In this document: positions 1-11,687 of the stretch, one piece after another | How the letters are laid out: each line of letters opens with the position of its first letter | How positions within the stretch are numbered: position 1 is the stretch's first letter | From: an uncultured Pelagibacteraceae bacterium | GTDB lineage: Bacteria > Pseudomonadota > Alphaproteobacteria > Pelagibacterales > Pelagibacteraceae | Direction of reading: 5' to 3' | Length of the DNA stretch: 42,163 bases | NCBI GenBank assembly: GCA_902636165.1 | Contig: CACPQV010000003.1 | Coordinates: 1 to 42,163, forward strand | The notes under the pieces: generated by a model | What the model was told of the DNA's origin: nothing | Databases searched by the model: none | Seen by the model: the letters and a program-made list of their open reading frames with translations, nothing else | Program-made: the position numbers and the translations under genes

Positions 1-180
1 GCTAGGTTTATCTATCAATGATATCAGATTTAATAACGTAGATTTTCCAGAACCTGATGGACCCATTAAAGCGTAGATTTTACCTTTTTTAAAGTTATAG
101 GAGATTTTTTTTAATACTTTCACTTTTTTAAAAGTATTAAAATTTTTATATATATTTGAAAGTTTAATTAAGTTACTCAT
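1..180 (-). CDS. lolD: LolD-like lipoprotein-releasing ABC transporter ATP-binding subunit (partial, runs off window start)
   Basis: Reverse complement from 180 translates [60 protein letters not shown], with Walker [10 protein letters not shown]; overlaps the lolC/E stop by 8 nt. Confidence 0.88.
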   Translation of the reverse strand, partial: MSNLIKLSNIYKNFNTFKKVKVLKKISYNFKKGKIYALMGPSGSGKSTLLNLISLIDKPS

Positions 181-1402
181 ATTTTAAAGTTTTGATTGGA
201 TCTAATTTAGCAGCTTTTAAAGCAGGAAATATTGAGACTATTATTGTTATCAAAATTGAACTTAAAGAAATTATAAAAATTAAATATGGATTAATTTCTG
301 ATGGCATTGTGCTTAAAAAATAAATCTCTTCAGGGAATAAACTAATATTAAATACTGTGCTTAAAAACTGGCGTAAGTTTTCCACGTAAATAGAAAATAT
401 AACACCAAGAATTATTCCAAAAATAGTTGCAGTCGTTCCTATCGTAACTCCAATTAAAAAAAAAATTTTTACAATTGACTTATTCAAAACTCCTATAGAT
501 TTTAAAATTGCTATATCTCTTGTCTTATTTTTAACTAGTATTGTAAGACCTGAAATTATATTAAACGCTGCCACAATAATAATAAGAGATAAAATTATAA
601 ACATTACATTTCTTTCAACTTTTAAAGCTGAAAATAAAGAACTATTCATATCAGACCATGAATAAACAAATTCATTAGGAAAATTTTTTTGTGCAATCGA
701 TTTTTGATATTCAATATTTTGTGGATTATTTAAATAAACTTCTAAATTTCTTTCTTTTTTGTTTAAATTAAAAAATTCCTCTAAAGTATTTAAATTTATA
801 AAAGCTACATTGCTATCAAATTCAGCCATACCGCTCTCAAAAATAGAGGTTATTAAAAAAGTTTTTTGTTTAGGTAAATTTCCAATGATTGTCTCAACTC
901 CCTTGGAGGACATTAATGTTACACTATCTCCTATATCAAGATTTAAAATAAAACTTAATTCTTTACCAATTGAAATTTGATTTTTTGATAAAATATTATT
1001 TTTTCCTATAAATAATTCATTATTAAAAATTTTTAGTTTCGAAAAATCGGTTTTTTCATAGCCTCTTAATAATAATCCTTTAGATTTGTCACCTTTTATT
1101 ATTATAGCTTCTCCATTATTACTTAAAAATAAATTCTCCGATATATTTTTTAAATTTTGATCAATTTTAGTCACGTCTATTTTATTTTCGTAAGGATCAA
1201 TTGTTAAATGGGCGTTAAAACCAACTATTTTATTTATCAACTCAGTTCGAAAACCGTTCATTACCGACATAACAATAATTAAAACTGCAACACCTAAGCT
1301 TATTCCTATAAATGAAAAAATAGAAATAATGTTTAAGAAACCATCTCTCTTCCTGGCTCTTAAAAATCTTAATGTAATTTCTTTTTCTAAAGTTGAAATC
1401 AA
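173..1402 (-). CDS. lolC: LolC/LolE family lipoprotein-releasing ABC transporter permease
   Basis: 409-aa ORF, FtsX/MacB-like permease with N-terminal TM, large periplasmic domain and three C-terminal TMs; adjacent to lolD. Confidence 0.85.
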   Translation of the reverse strand: MISTLEKEITLRFLRARKRDGFLNIISIFSFIGISLGVAVLIIVMSVMNGFRTELINKIVGFNAHLTIDPYENKIDVTKIDQNLKNISENLFLSNNGEAIIIKGDKSKGLLLRGYEKTDFSKLKIFNNELFIGKNNILSKNQISIGKELSFILNLDIGDSVTLMSSKGVETIIGNLPKQKTFLITSIFESGMAEFDSNVAFINLNTLEEFFNLNKKERNLEVYLNNPQNIEYQKSIAQKNFPNEFVYSWSDMNSSLFSALKVERNVMFIILSLIIIVAAFNIISGLTILVKNKTRDIAILKSIGVLNKSIVKIFFLIGVTIGTTATIFGIILGVIFSIYVENLRQFLSTVFNISLFPEEIYFLSTMPSEINPYLIFIISLSSILITIIVSIFPALKAAKLDPIKTLKYE

Positions 1403-2733
1403 TTGTGAGCTTTTTGTTTATTAATAATCTTAATAATTTCTTTTAAATTAATTTTTTGAGTTTCTTTATTTATTTCTTTAAATTCAAATAAATCACCTTC
1501 AGTTTGTTTTCCAATAATTATTTGATATGGAGCTCCAATTAAATTCATTTTTTTTATTTTTGAGGATAAGTTCTCATCAGTATCATCAATAATCGGATCG
1601 ATATTATTTTGATTTAACTCAAGACTTATTTTGTTTGCTTTATCGAGTGCAGATGTATCATTTTTATTAATCATAGGAATTATTGCAATATCATATGGTG
1701 CAACAGAAATTGGCCATTTCATGATTTCATTTTTTTCATCATATTTTGCCTCTATAATTGCTCCTACTAATCTTGAAACTCCTATTCCATAAGAACCCAT
1801 TTTTACATAGTCTTTTTTACCCCCAGGTAAATCGACTGCTGCTTCCATTGGTTTGGAATATTTGTCTCCAAAATAAAAAATATGACCAACCTCTATACCT
1901 TTCGTTTTCAATCTATTTTTCTCTGAAACTTTTTGATTAAACTCATCTTCTTTAAATTTATCATCAGTAACTGAGTAAAATTTTTCATATTGATTTCTCA
2001 ATTCAAGTAGGGATTTAACATCAAGTTTTGTTCCTTCAAAATTCAAGTCAAATATTCTTTTATCTGCATAAATTTTACTCTCTCCAGTTTCTGCTAGGAT
2101 AATAAATTCATGAGAAAGATTTCCACCAATTGGTCCTGTATCGGCTGCCATTGGAATTGCTGTAAGATTCAATCTTTTAAAAGTTTTTAAATAAGATAAG
2201 AAAAATTTATTATAAGAAAACAATGCATCTTCATCTGTAACATCAAAAGAATATGCATCCTTCATGTAGAATTCCCGACATCGCATAATTCCAAATCTTG
2301 GTCTGATTTCATCTCTAAATTTCCATTGAATATGATAAAGAAGTTGAGGTAATGATTTATATGATTTTATAGAAGTCCTAAATATATCAGTAACTAATTC
2401 TTCATTAGTGGGTCCGTATAACATTTCACGGTTCTGACGATCTTTAATTCTTAACATTTCTTCGCCATAATCCTCATAACGACCACTCTCTTTCCATATT
2501 TCACTTGATTGTATGGTAGGCATTAAAATTTCTTGTGCACCAATCTTATTTTGTTCTTCTCTAACAATCTGCTCAATTTTTTTCATAACTTTATATCCCA
2601 ATGGTAACCAAGAATATATTCCAGCCGAGGACTGTTTAATCATACCAACTCTCAACATTAATTGATGTGACTTTATTTTTGCTTCTGAGGGATTGTTTTT
2701 AAGAATTGGTATAAAAGATTTAGATAAGTACAT
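1399..2733 (-). CDS. proS: Prolyl-tRNA synthetase (short, alphaproteobacterial-type)
   Basis: 444 aa with class II motifs (GIYSWLPLGYKVMKKIE, QIQWKFRDEIRPRFGIMRCREFYMKDAYSF); no insertion editing domain. Confidence 0.93.
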   Translation of the reverse strand: MYLSKSFIPILKNNPSEAKIKSHQLMLRVGMIKQSSAGIYSWLPLGYKVMKKIEQIVREEQNKIGAQEILMPTIQSSEIWKESGRYEDYGEEMLRIKDRQNREMLYGPTNEELVTDIFRTSIKSYKSLPQLLYHIQWKFRDEIRPRFGIMRCREFYMKDAYSFDVTDEDALFSYNKFFLSYLKTFKRLNLTAIPMAADTGPIGGNLSHEFIILAETGESKIYADKRIFDLNFEGTKLDVKSLLELRNQYEKFYSVTDDKFKEDEFNQKVSEKNRLKTKGIEVGHIFYFGDKYSKPMEAAVDLPGGKKDYVKMGSYGIGVSRLVGAIIEAKYDEKNEIMKWPISVAPYDIAIIPMINKNDTSALDKANKISLELNQNNIDPIIDDTDENLSSKIKKMNLIGAPYQIIIGKQTEGDLFEFKEINKETQKINLKEIIKIINKQKAHN

Positions 2734-2979
2734 TTAATTGATTATATTTCTTAAATTTAAATATTCAAATTTCATTAATGAATAAATTATAATAAACAAA
2801 ATCGTTGTAATAACAGTACAATAAATGAATTTCTTCCACATTTTTGGATTTTCTGGTGATCCAGGGTCCTCACCATCGACTTTGACTGATTTAATTCGAT
2901 CAACATCAATAGGTAATATCGCAAAGAAAACTACCCACCAGATGATGATATATATTATTGCTAAGCCAGTTGGACTCAT
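2734..2979 (-). CDS. DUF1467 family small membrane protein
   Basis: 81 aa, two TM segments, WWVVFFAILP motif, located between rnj and proS. Confidence 0.75.
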   Translation of the reverse strand: MSPTGLAIIYIIIWWVVFFAILPIDVDRIKSVKVDGEDPGSPENPKMWKKFIYCTVITTILFIIIYSLMKFEYLNLRNIIN

Positions 2980-4637
2980 TAAATCCTTACTAAATTAATA
3001 TTAGTATATGGTTTTTTTCCTGTTTTTTCTTTTGTAAATTTTCTACAAGCAATTTTAAGAGCGTCTATTAAATTACTTTCTTGCTGCCTGCTTCCAAGTT
3101 TAAAGGATCTTGTTGTTTTTTCAATTTCGTCTTCTAACCCATAAAGAAATTCATCTTCTTCATAAATGGGCAAACCTCTAAATGTTGTGACAGGGTTATT
3201 ATGGATATTCCCTTTAGGTGTTATTAATATAGTGACTTCCAAATATCCATTGCTACTTAAATTTTTTCTATCTTTGATTGATTGAGAATCCTCTTCCACA
3301 CTCACATTTCCATCTAAATACAATCTTCCGCTAGGGGCTTTGTCATATACCTCGGGTGCTTCACCAGGGTATAGCTTGACTATATCACCATTTTCAACTT
3401 GAACCGGATGAGGTACTTGCATTTCTTTAGCAAAATTTATATGTTCTATCATGTGTCTGTGCTCTCCATGAACAGGGATTACACATTTTGGTTTAACCCA
3501 TTGATACATATCTTTAAGATCCTCACGATTTGGATGTCCAGAGACGTGTATAAATTCTGTTTCTTCTGAGATAACCTCAATTCCATCTTTGACTAACTGA
3601 TTGTGTAATTTATAGAGTTTTTTCTCATTTCCTGGAATAATCTTTGATGAGAAGATTACTGCATCACCTTTTTCAATAAAAACATCAGGATGTGTGTAAT
3701 TTGATATCCTCATCATTGCACCCATTGGTTCACCTTGGCTTCCTGTACACAAATAAACTATTTTTTCTCTAGCAAAATTTTTAGCTTCTCTTGGATCAAT
3801 TGGATCAATGGTATTTTGTAAATATCCACATTGTCTTGCTGCCTTATAAATTCTATGCATAGATCTTCCAACTAGTGAAATTTGTCTTCCAGTTTGTTCA
3901 GCACAATAAAAGGCTGTCTCCATTCTAGCTACGTTTGAAGCAAACGATGTCACAATAATTCTTTTTTTTAATCGACCCATTATATTTAATAAATTTTTTC
4001 TTACATCTAACTCTGATCCTGATCTGCCAGCACTAAAAACATTTGTAGAGTCACAAATCATTGCTAATACACCTTCATCACCTATTTCTTTTAATCTTTT
4101 CGCATTTATTTCGTCACCTATTAGGGGATTTGGGTCGACTTTCCAGTCACCAGTATGTAAAACCACACCTGCGGGAGTTTTAATTCTTAATCCATTGGGT
4201 TCTAAAATAGAATGGGTTAAAGTAATGTACTCGATTTCAAAATCTTCCAATAGCACATTTCCATTTAACTCGACTATCTGTAAATCTTTTGTTATATCGA
4301 TGTGTTTTTCTTTAAATTTTTCCTTAATCAATACAGCGGTAAACGGAGTTGCGAAAATCTTACATTTTAATTTTGGCCATAAGTGAGCAATTGCTCCAAT
4401 ATGATCTTCGTGTGCGTGTGTTAATATTATTCCTAATAAATTATCTTTTCTTTCAACAATAAATCCAGGATCTGGATATATAAGATCAATGCCTGGTATT
4501 GTATCATCAGCAAAAGTTACTCCAATATCTACTATTATCCATTTATGATTTCCAGGCTCACCATAGCCAAAAAGATTCATATTCATTCCAATTTCACCTG
4601 AACCTCCTAGTGGACAAAATAATAATTCTTTTTTCAT
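2979..4637 (-). CDS. rnj: Ribonuclease J (metallo-beta-lactamase/beta-CASP)
   Basis: THAHEDHIGA metal-binding motif, beta-CASP region, 552 aa. Confidence 0.93.
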   Translation of the reverse strand: MKKELLFCPLGGSGEIGMNMNLFGYGEPGNHKWIIVDIGVTFADDTIPGIDLIYPDPGFIVERKDNLLGIILTHAHEDHIGAIAHLWPKLKCKIFATPFTAVLIKEKFKEKHIDITKDLQIVELNGNVLLEDFEIEYITLTHSILEPNGLRIKTPAGVVLHTGDWKVDPNPLIGDEINAKRLKEIGDEGVLAMICDSTNVFSAGRSGSELDVRKNLLNIMGRLKKRIIVTSFASNVARMETAFYCAEQTGRQISLVGRSMHRIYKAARQCGYLQNTIDPIDPREAKNFAREKIVYLCTGSQGEPMGAMMRISNYTHPDVFIEKGDAVIFSSKIIPGNEKKLYKLHNQLVKDGIEVISEETEFIHVSGHPNREDLKDMYQWVKPKCVIPVHGEHRHMIEHINFAKEMQVPHPVQVENGDIVKLYPGEAPEVYDKAPSGRLYLDGNVSVEEDSQSIKDRKNLSSNGYLEVTILITPKGNIHNNPVTTFRGLPIYEEDEFLYGLEDEIEKTTRSFKLGSRQQESNLIDALKIACRKFTKEKTGKKPYTNINLVRI

Positions 4638-5384
4638 TTATTTAATTAACTTTGCAATTTTAATTAATCCTTTAATTGTGATATCTTTATTTTGTATTAC
4701 ACGAGTCTTTAAAGATTTTCTAAACAAATCAGAGTAACCACCAGTAATTACAAGTTTGAAAGATTTTCTTGTTTCTTTCTTAATCAAATTAATAATATTG
4801 TCAATTAGTCCTATATAGCCCCAAAAAAAACCTGAACGGACTGCCGAAATTGTGTTGTTGCCAACTATATTTCTTATCTTCTTTAAATCTATTTGGGGTA
4901 TCAATGAGGCTTTATCAGACAAAGTATCAAGCGATATTTTTACTCCAGGGGCTATTATGCCACCTCTATAATATTTTTTTTCAACTACATCAAATGTGGT
5001 GGCAGTACCAAAATCTAAAATTATAAAATTGTTTTTACCGTTTTGTAGACTAATTGCATTAGCTAAACGATCTGAACCAGCCTGTTTATAATTAACTTTG
5101 ATTTTAATTAATGAACTCAAATTAAGATTTTTAATTTCATAACATCTAATTTTAGTTTTTTTATGAAAATATTTTTTAATCAAATTAAAAGATTTTGGTA
5201 CAACACTACAAAAAAGGATTTTCTCAACTTTTTTAATATCTTTAATCAAAAATTTAATTTTTTTGTCCAAATTTTTATTATTGATATTTTTTGAAATTAA
5301 ACTTGTTCTTTTTAAAATTCTATCTTTTTTGTTGACTAAAAATATCTTTGTATCTGAATTTCCAATATCGCCCAAAATATACAT
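4638..5384 (-). CDS. coaX: Type III pantothenate kinase
   Basis: DIGNSDTKI, GSDRLANA, DFGTATTFD and GGIIAPGV motifs. Confidence 0.92.
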   Translation of the reverse strand: MYILGDIGNSDTKIFLVNKKDRILKRTSLISKNINNKNLDKKIKFLIKDIKKVEKILFCSVVPKSFNLIKKYFHKKTKIRCYEIKNLNLSSLIKIKVNYKQAGSDRLANAISLQNGKNNFIILDFGTATTFDVVEKKYYRGGIIAPGVKISLDTLSDKASLIPQIDLKKIRNIVGNNTISAVRSGFFWGYIGLIDNIINLIKKETRKSFKLVITGGYSDLFRKSLKTRVIQNKDITIKGLIKIAKLIK

Positions 5385-5388
5385 ATGA

Positions 5389-5931
5389 CTATTTATTTTT
5401 TTTATGTTTATAAATCTCTAAATTTTTTTCAAAAATTTTTTTCAATTGTATCTCAATATTTCTTTTTGAAATTTTTTTGTTAATTAAATCATTTAAATTA
5501 GTAGTTGGATAGTTGCTAATTATAGGGTTTTTTATCAAATTAATTCCAACTCCAAGTATTAAAAATTTTTGATTTTGTTTATTTATTATCTCTTGGAGAA
5601 TTCCACAAATTTTTTTTCCTTTAATTAACAAATCATTTGGTTTTTTATAAACAATTCTTTTTTTGTAATATTTTGAAATTAGTTTTTTTACTAATATACA
5701 ATTTAATTTTGTTATTTTAGTTAAATTTAAATCCATATTTTCTAAATTATAAAAAAAACTTACAAATAAATTTCCTTTAAATGAAATCCATTTTCTTCCG
5801 TACTGCCCACGTCCATTACTTTGGCTGTCAGCAATTATCATTCCATAATTTAAATTGGAACTTTTAACCATTCTTATGGCTGTATCATTCGTACTTCTTA
5901 ACTTTTTAAATCTTAAAATTCTAAATTTCAT
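5389..5931 (-). CDS. birA: Biotin--[acetyl-CoA-carboxylase] ligase (minimal, catalytic domain only)
   Basis: NGRGQYGRKW and NDLLIKGKKICGIL motifs; 180 aa, no N-terminal HTH. Confidence 0.88.
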   Translation of the reverse strand: MKFRILRFKKLRSTNDTAIRMVKSSNLNYGMIIADSQSNGRGQYGRKWISFKGNLFVSFFYNLENMDLNLTKITKLNCILVKKLISKYYKKRIVYKKPNDLLIKGKKICGILQEIINKQNQKFLILGVGINLIKNPIISNYPTTNLNDLINKKISKRNIEIQLKKIFEKNLEIYKHKKNK

Positions 5932-7349
5932 TAAATTATGTTAATTCTGGAAACTACCTCTATTAATTGGCTCGGAAATATAAAGTATATCAGAATTAAC
6001 AATGTAGATGCTGTTAAAGAAAATTTTAACCAAAAACCATGATCAGTATCATATTTTTCTTTTTGCTCATCAAAATACATAATTTTAATTAACCTTAAAT
6101 AATAAAAAGCTGCAACGACTGTTGATAATAAACCAACGATTGCTAAAAAATACATTGATTGTTCAATGACTGCTTTAAAAACATAAAACTTAGCAAAAAA
6201 ACCAGCTAAAGGAGGAATCCCAGCTAGTGAAAATAAAATTATTAGTAATGATAACGCTAGCATTGGATGATTTTTAGATAAACCTGACAAATCATCTATT
6301 TTTTCGTAATAGTTATTGTCTCGTTTCAACATTAACAAGCATGAAAATAATCCTAAGTTCATTAGTATATATATGTTTATATAAATTACTGAACTTTGAA
6401 TGCCATCATTAGTACCTGCCGCTACACCAGCTAGAGCGTAACCAACATGACCTATGGAGCTATATGCAACAAGTCTTTTCAAATTTGTTTGTCCTATGGC
6501 TGCAATAGCACCAAATAGCATTGATGCGATCGATAAAAAAATTAAAATCATTTGCCACTGATCAATCAGATTTAAAAATGGTACATATAAAAATCTAATA
6601 AATACTGTCAATGCTGCTATTTTTGGAACCATTGTAAAAAATAATGTCACTGAAGTTGGTGAACCTTCGTAAACATCTGGGGCCCACATATGAAAAGGAA
6701 CAGCAGAAATTTTAAATGCTAGTCCTACTAAAATAAATACAATACCAAATGTTAAAGCATACTCATTAGAGTTCAATTGATCAGCTATTACATTAAAGTT
6801 GGTAGAGCCTGTAAACCCATATATTAAAGAGCAACCATATAGCAATAAACCAGAGGATAAAGCACTTAAAACAAAATATTTAAGTCCCGCTTCAGAAGAT
6901 TTGATTTGATCTCTATTGAATGTTGCTAAAACATATAAAGCCAATGACTGAAGCTCAAGACCCATATAAAATACTATTAAGTCATTAGAATTAATCATAA
7001 CCATCATTCCTAATACAGAACTTAAAATTAATATTGGATACTCAATCTTAAAGATTTGAAAAGTTTTAAGATAGTTCGAAGAAATGATTAGGACTAAGAA
7101 AGCTGCCAATAAAGTGATTATCTTCATTAAAGAAGATAAATAATCAATAATAATACTATTATTAAATAATTTTGTTTCGTTTATACCAATTGTTTCATTA
7201 AAAGTAATAACAGCGGTTATAATCAAAACAGCTAAAGAGAGACTCTGAACAAGTCTTGAGCTATTTTTTTTAAAAACACCTAATATTAATAAAAACATTA
7301 TCGACAAAGATAAAAATATTTCGGGTAATACTAATTGTAAATTTTCCAT
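5931..7349 (-). CDS. nuoN: NADH-quinone oxidoreductase subunit N
   Basis: 472 aa proton-pumping Nuo antiporter-like subunit, terminal in nuo order. Confidence 0.95.
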   Translation of the reverse strand: MENLQLVLPEIFLSLSIMFLLILGVFKKNSSRLVQSLSLAVLIITAVITFNETIGINETKLFNNSIIIDYLSSLMKIITLLAAFLVLIISSNYLKTFQIFKIEYPILILSSVLGMMVMINSNDLIVFYMGLELQSLALYVLATFNRDQIKSSEAGLKYFVLSALSSGLLLYGCSLIYGFTGSTNFNVIADQLNSNEYALTFGIVFILVGLAFKISAVPFHMWAPDVYEGSPTSVTLFFTMVPKIAALTVFIRFLYVPFLNLIDQWQMILIFLSIASMLFGAIAAIGQTNLKRLVAYSSIGHVGYALAGVAAGTNDGIQSSVIYINIYILMNLGLFSCLLMLKRDNNYYEKIDDLSGLSKNHPMLALSLLIILFSLAGIPPLAGFFAKFYVFKAVIEQSMYFLAIVGLLSTVVAAFYYLRLIKIMYFDEQKEKYDTDHGFWLKFSLTASTLLILIYFIFPSQLIEVVSRINII

Positions 7350-8833
7350 TATGTTTTACTTGCTAATTTAAAATTATATTGATCAATTAAATCTGAGATA
7401 GAAACCTCAATTGTGTTAATTAGAGGATCTGGATAAAATCCAAAAAATAGAGTTGGTACAGCTAAACAAGATAAAATAAATAACTCAGATCTATTTAAAT
7501 CAAACATCTGTTTCAAATCTGTATTTATTAATTTTCCAAAAACTACTCTTTTATATAACCAAAGCATATATGCGGCACCAATAATTACCCCTAAGCTAGC
7601 AATCACAGCTACTAAAAAATTATCCTTAAATGCGCCCATCAAAATTAAAAACTCCCCAACAAAACCACTTGTTCCAGGTAGGCCTAAAGCTGCTAAAGTA
7701 AATAACATAAACAAAATAGAATATTTTGGAATAATACTCACGATTCCACCATAGGTATCTATAAGTCTTGAATGCATTCTGTCATAAACAACACCTACAC
7801 ATAAGAAAAGTGCTGCAGAAACTAGTCCATGACTGATCATCTGAATAATACTTCCCTCAATACCTTGTTGCTGAATAGTAAAAATTCCTAAAGTAACATA
7901 ACCCATATGAGCAACTGATGAATAAGCAATTAGCTTTTTCATATCTTCCTGCATTAAAGCTATGAAAGAAGTAAAAATAATCGCAATTACACTGAGTGTG
8001 TAAATCAATGGGGTGAAGATTTCTGATGCTGTTGGAAATAATCCAAGAGAAAATCTTATAAAACCATAACCTGCCATTTTTAATAATATAGCTGCTAATA
8101 AAACAGATCCTGCTGTTGGTGCTTCAACATGAGCATCTGGTAACCATGTATGAACTGGCCACATAGGAGTTTTAACTGCAAAGGAGCTAAAAAAAGCTAA
8201 CCATAAAAGATTTTGATACTTTATACCAATTCCAGAATTATAAAGTTCAACTACATCTGTAGTTCCATTCAGCCAATAAATTGTAATTATAGCTACTAAC
8301 ATTAAAACTGAACCAAGCAAGGTATACAAAAAAAATTTAAATGCTGAATAAACTCTTCTGGCACCGCCCCAGATACCAATAATTAAAAACATGGGAATTA
8401 AACCTGCCTCAAAAAATAAATAAAAAATAACAAGGTCTAAAGAGCAGAATACACCGATCATAAAAGACTCCATGATAAGTACAGCTATCAAAAATTCACT
8501 TAGTCTTTCTTTGATTGAATTATTTACTGATAAAATACAAAGTGGTGTAATAAATGTTGTAAGTAAAATAAACAAAATTGAAATACCATCAACACCTACC
8601 TTGTAATTTATTAAATCTTTAATCCAAATTCTTTCCTCAACAAATTGAAACTCAGAAGTTGTTGGATCAAATAATATCCATAGATAAATTGATAAAAAAA
8701 AATTTACTGCTGAAGTAAATAAAGCAACATATTTTCCAGTAAAATTATTTTTTTTTTCACTTTTGTTAAAAAATAAGAATAAAGCTCCAATTGATGGTAA
8801 TAAAATCAAAGAGGAAAGAATAGGAAAGTTCAT
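7349..8833 (-). CDS. nuoM: NADH-quinone oxidoreductase subunit M
   Basis: 494 aa, HTWLPDAHVEAPTAGSVLLA motif. Confidence 0.96.
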   Translation of the reverse strand: MNFPILSSLILLPSIGALFLFFNKSEKKNNFTGKYVALFTSAVNFFLSIYLWILFDPTTSEFQFVEERIWIKDLINYKVGVDGISILFILLTTFITPLCILSVNNSIKERLSEFLIAVLIMESFMIGVFCSLDLVIFYLFFEAGLIPMFLIIGIWGGARRVYSAFKFFLYTLLGSVLMLVAIITIYWLNGTTDVVELYNSGIGIKYQNLLWLAFFSSFAVKTPMWPVHTWLPDAHVEAPTAGSVLLAAILLKMAGYGFIRFSLGLFPTASEIFTPLIYTLSVIAIIFTSFIALMQEDMKKLIAYSSVAHMGYVTLGIFTIQQQGIEGSIIQMISHGLVSAALFLCVGVVYDRMHSRLIDTYGGIVSIIPKYSILFMLFTLAALGLPGTSGFVGEFLILMGAFKDNFLVAVIASLGVIIGAAYMLWLYKRVVFGKLINTDLKQMFDLNRSELFILSCLAVPTLFFGFYPDPLINTIEVSISDLIDQYNFKLASKT

Positions 8834-10746
8834 TATTTTACAATTAAGAATGTTAATAAAGCAGAAAAACCAAGCAACATTACAAAAGCATATTGATATA
8901 TATACCCACTTTGAAATTTATTAGCTTTTACTGAAAATTTTTTGATCATCGACGAAATACCGTCTGGACCAAACCCATCGATAATTTTCAAATCAAAGAA
9001 CTTCCATAAAAATAAACCTAATTTTTTTGATGGTTTAACAAATAAAACATCATAAAGTTCATCAAAATACCATTTATTTAACAAAAACTGATAAAGCGGT
9101 TTATTTATACTAGCAAATCGTTCAGGTAAATTTCTATTTTTAATAAATAAATAATATGCTAGTGGAATAGATAATATTACCAAAGTTGGAGTGAGTAATA
9201 AAAACCATAGTGGTGGGTGATCAGTGCTTAATGGTTTTAGAAAAAATATTGAGTCACGCCAAAAATTATTTAGACCTTCATAACCGATAAATAATTCTTT
9301 AAATAAAAATCCTGCAAATATTGCACCAATTGATAATAAAACTAGAGGTATCAACATCACGATAGGAGACTCGTGCGTCTCATCTATCTTAATCTCTTTA
9401 TTATTATACTCACCATGAAAAGTTTTAAAAATTAATCTCCAAGAATAAATTGATGTAAGAAATGCTGTAAAAATACCTATACCAGCAGCATAATAACCTG
9501 TTGTATTTCCTCTCAAATAAGCAAATTCAATTATTGCATCTTTAGAATAAAAACCTGACAAAAATGGAAACCCCGTTAAAGCTAGCGTTCCTATAATCAT
9601 TAGTGAATAGGTGTATGGAAGTTTTTTCCACACTCCGCCCATATTATTTATATTTTGTTCGTCTTTAAAAGCATGAATAACTGAACCAGATCCTAAAAAT
9701 AACAGTGCTTTAAAAAACGCGTGAGTGAATAAATGAAACATTGCAACATTATATGCTCCGACGCCAGTGGCAAAAAACATGTAACCTAATTGGCTACAAG
9801 TAGAATACGCAATTATTTTTTTAATATCATTTTGTACCAGAGCTACTGTTGCAGCAAAGAATGCAGTACTCATACCAACAATTGTAACGATATTTAAAGC
9901 TAAATCTGAGTATTCATAAATTGGTGAACACCTTACAACGAGAAAAACTCCCGCTGTTACCATAGTGGCGGCATGAATTAAGGCAGAAACAGGGGTTGGT
10001 CCTTCCATAGCATCTGGTAACCAAGTATGAAGTAAAATTTGTGCTGATTTACCCATTGCACCAATGAATAAAAGTAAGCAAATCAAATCTACAGCATTAA
10101 ATGTGATACCTAAAAATACCAAATTTTTATCTGTAATGTTTGGAATTTCAGCAAAAACCTCAGTATAATTTACTGTTCCAAATAAATAAAAAATTAAAAA
10201 TATTCCTAGAGCAAATCCAAAATCACCCACTCTATTCACTACAAATGCTTTAATTGCAGCTTTGTTAGCTGATTCTTTTTTAAACCAAAATCCTATTAAA
10301 AAATACGAACATAAGCCTACACCTTCCCAACCAAAAAATAATTGGATGAAATTATCTGCAGTAACTAACATCAGCATTGCAAATGTAAATAAAGATAAGT
10401 AAGCCATAAATCTTGGTTTGTGTGGGTCGTGAGACATGTAACCGATTGAATAAATATGAACTAAGGCAGAAACTAATGTAACAACAACTAACATCACAGC
10501 AGATAATGAATCAATTTTCATTGACCAATTTACTTCAAGCGATCCAGAGCTAATCCATTTCGCTATGATGATGTTCTCTTGATATTGATTAACAACAACC
10601 TCATACAAAACGAGGACAGAAAAAATTGCTGAAATAGATACCAATAGGCTGGTAATTATTTCTGAACTTCTATCTCCTATCAATTTTCCAAAAAATCCTG
10701 AAATAATTGAAGCAATTAATGGTAATACTATAATTGAAATTTCCAT
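8833..10746 (-). CDS. nuoL: NADH-quinone oxidoreductase subunit L
   Basis: 637 aa, HTWLPDAMEGPTPVSALIHAATMVTAGV motif. Confidence 0.96.
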   Translation of the reverse strand: MEISIIVLPLIASIISGFFGKLIGDRSSEIITSLLVSISAIFSVLVLYEVVVNQYQENIIIAKWISSGSLEVNWSMKIDSLSAVMLVVVTLVSALVHIYSIGYMSHDPHKPRFMAYLSLFTFAMLMLVTADNFIQLFFGWEGVGLCSYFLIGFWFKKESANKAAIKAFVVNRVGDFGFALGIFLIFYLFGTVNYTEVFAEIPNITDKNLVFLGITFNAVDLICLLLFIGAMGKSAQILLHTWLPDAMEGPTPVSALIHAATMVTAGVFLVVRCSPIYEYSDLALNIVTIVGMSTAFFAATVALVQNDIKKIIAYSTCSQLGYMFFATGVGAYNVAMFHLFTHAFFKALLFLGSGSVIHAFKDEQNINNMGGVWKKLPYTYSLMIIGTLALTGFPFLSGFYSKDAIIEFAYLRGNTTGYYAAGIGIFTAFLTSIYSWRLIFKTFHGEYNNKEIKIDETHESPIVMLIPLVLLSIGAIFAGFLFKELFIGYEGLNNFWRDSIFFLKPLSTDHPPLWFLLLTPTLVILSIPLAYYLFIKNRNLPERFASINKPLYQFLLNKWYFDELYDVLFVKPSKKLGLFLWKFFDLKIIDGFGPDGISSMIKKFSVKANKFQSGYIYQYAFVMLLGFSALLTFLIVK

Positions 10747-10747
10747 T

Positions 10748-11059
10748 TTAACCTTTTAGTTTATCTATCTCCTCTACTCGAATAGTTCCAGAGTTTCTAA
10801 AATAAACAACTATGATCGCAAGACCAATTGCAGCCTCAGCTGCAGCAACAGTTAGTATAAAGAGGGTAAACACTTGACCAGAAAGATCTCCTAAATAAAT
10901 TGAAAAAGATACTAAATTAATATTTACAGCTAATAAGATAAGTTCAATACTCATCAAGATTACAATAATATTTTTTCTATTAAGAAATATACCAATTATT
11001 CCAATACTAAAAATAACAGCACCTAAAGTTAAATAGTGACCTAAACCTATATCAATCAT
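10748..11059 (-). CDS. nuoK: NADH-quinone oxidoreductase subunit K
   Basis: 103 aa, three TM, typical NuoK sequence. Confidence 0.95.
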   Translation of the reverse strand: MIDIGLGHYLTLGAVIFSIGIIGIFLNRKNIIVILMSIELILLAVNINLVSFSIYLGDLSGQVFTLFILTVAAAEAAIGLAIIVVYFRNSGTIRVEEIDKLKG

Positions 11060-11684
11060 CTATTTTTACTCCTTTATTAGATGCAACTTCAAGTACTTCC
11101 ACACCTTCAGTCCTTTCTCTAGATATTTGTTTTAAATAACTTTGTTTTTTAACACCCTCTCTTTGTCTAAAAGTAAGTACTATTGCTCCTATCATAGCAA
11201 TCAAAAGTATCATCCCACTAATTTGAAACACGTGTATATAATCAGTGTATAAAACCTGACCTAGTGAATGAGTGTTACTAACCCCATTTTCTAGTAATGA
11301 TTTTGCGGAATTAAATAAATCAGGTTTATATTTCCAGCCACCTATTACAATTATCAATTCAAAAAATATTATTACACTGATTAATAGTCCTATAGGTATA
11401 TGTCTTGAGCTATCTTTTGAAACAAACCACTGATTTTTTTGTTGAGCAACATTAAGCATCATTACTACAAACAAAAATAGCACTGCAACTGCACCAACAT
11501 AAACTATCAACATAATCATCCCCAAAAATTCGGCACCAATCATTATGAAGAGGCAAGATATACTTATAAAATCAAGAATTAAAAAAAAAACTGAATGAAC
11601 TGTGTTTTTAGAAACAGTTACCATTATGGCAGAAACAACTGCAATGACAGAAAAGACATAAAAAAATATTGCATGTGCAATCAT
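11052..11684 (-). CDS. nuoJ: NADH-quinone oxidoreductase subunit J
   Basis: 210 aa, five TM, position in operon. Confidence 0.95.
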   Translation of the reverse strand: MIAHAIFFYVFSVIAVVSAIMVTVSKNTVHSVFFLILDFISISCLFIMIGAEFLGMIMLIVYVGAVAVLFLFVVMMLNVAQQKNQWFVSKDSSRHIPIGLLISVIIFFELIIVIGGWKYKPDLFNSAKSLLENGVSNTHSLGQVLYTDYIHVFQISGMILLIAMIGAIVLTFRQREGVKKQSYLKQISRERTEGVEVLEVASNKGVKIDD

Positions 11685-11687
11685 AAA

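Noticed and set aside
759-980. Plus-strand ORF within lolC/E, and similar antisense ORFs across the track (e.g. 1758-1940, 4195-4386, 11717-11902, 12395-12586, 15554-15925, 20745-21056, 25575-25805, 31288-31557, 32444-32770, 41355-41585)
   Set aside because: Antisense to strongly supported genes, no recognisable domains; expected by chance in AT-rich coding DNA.
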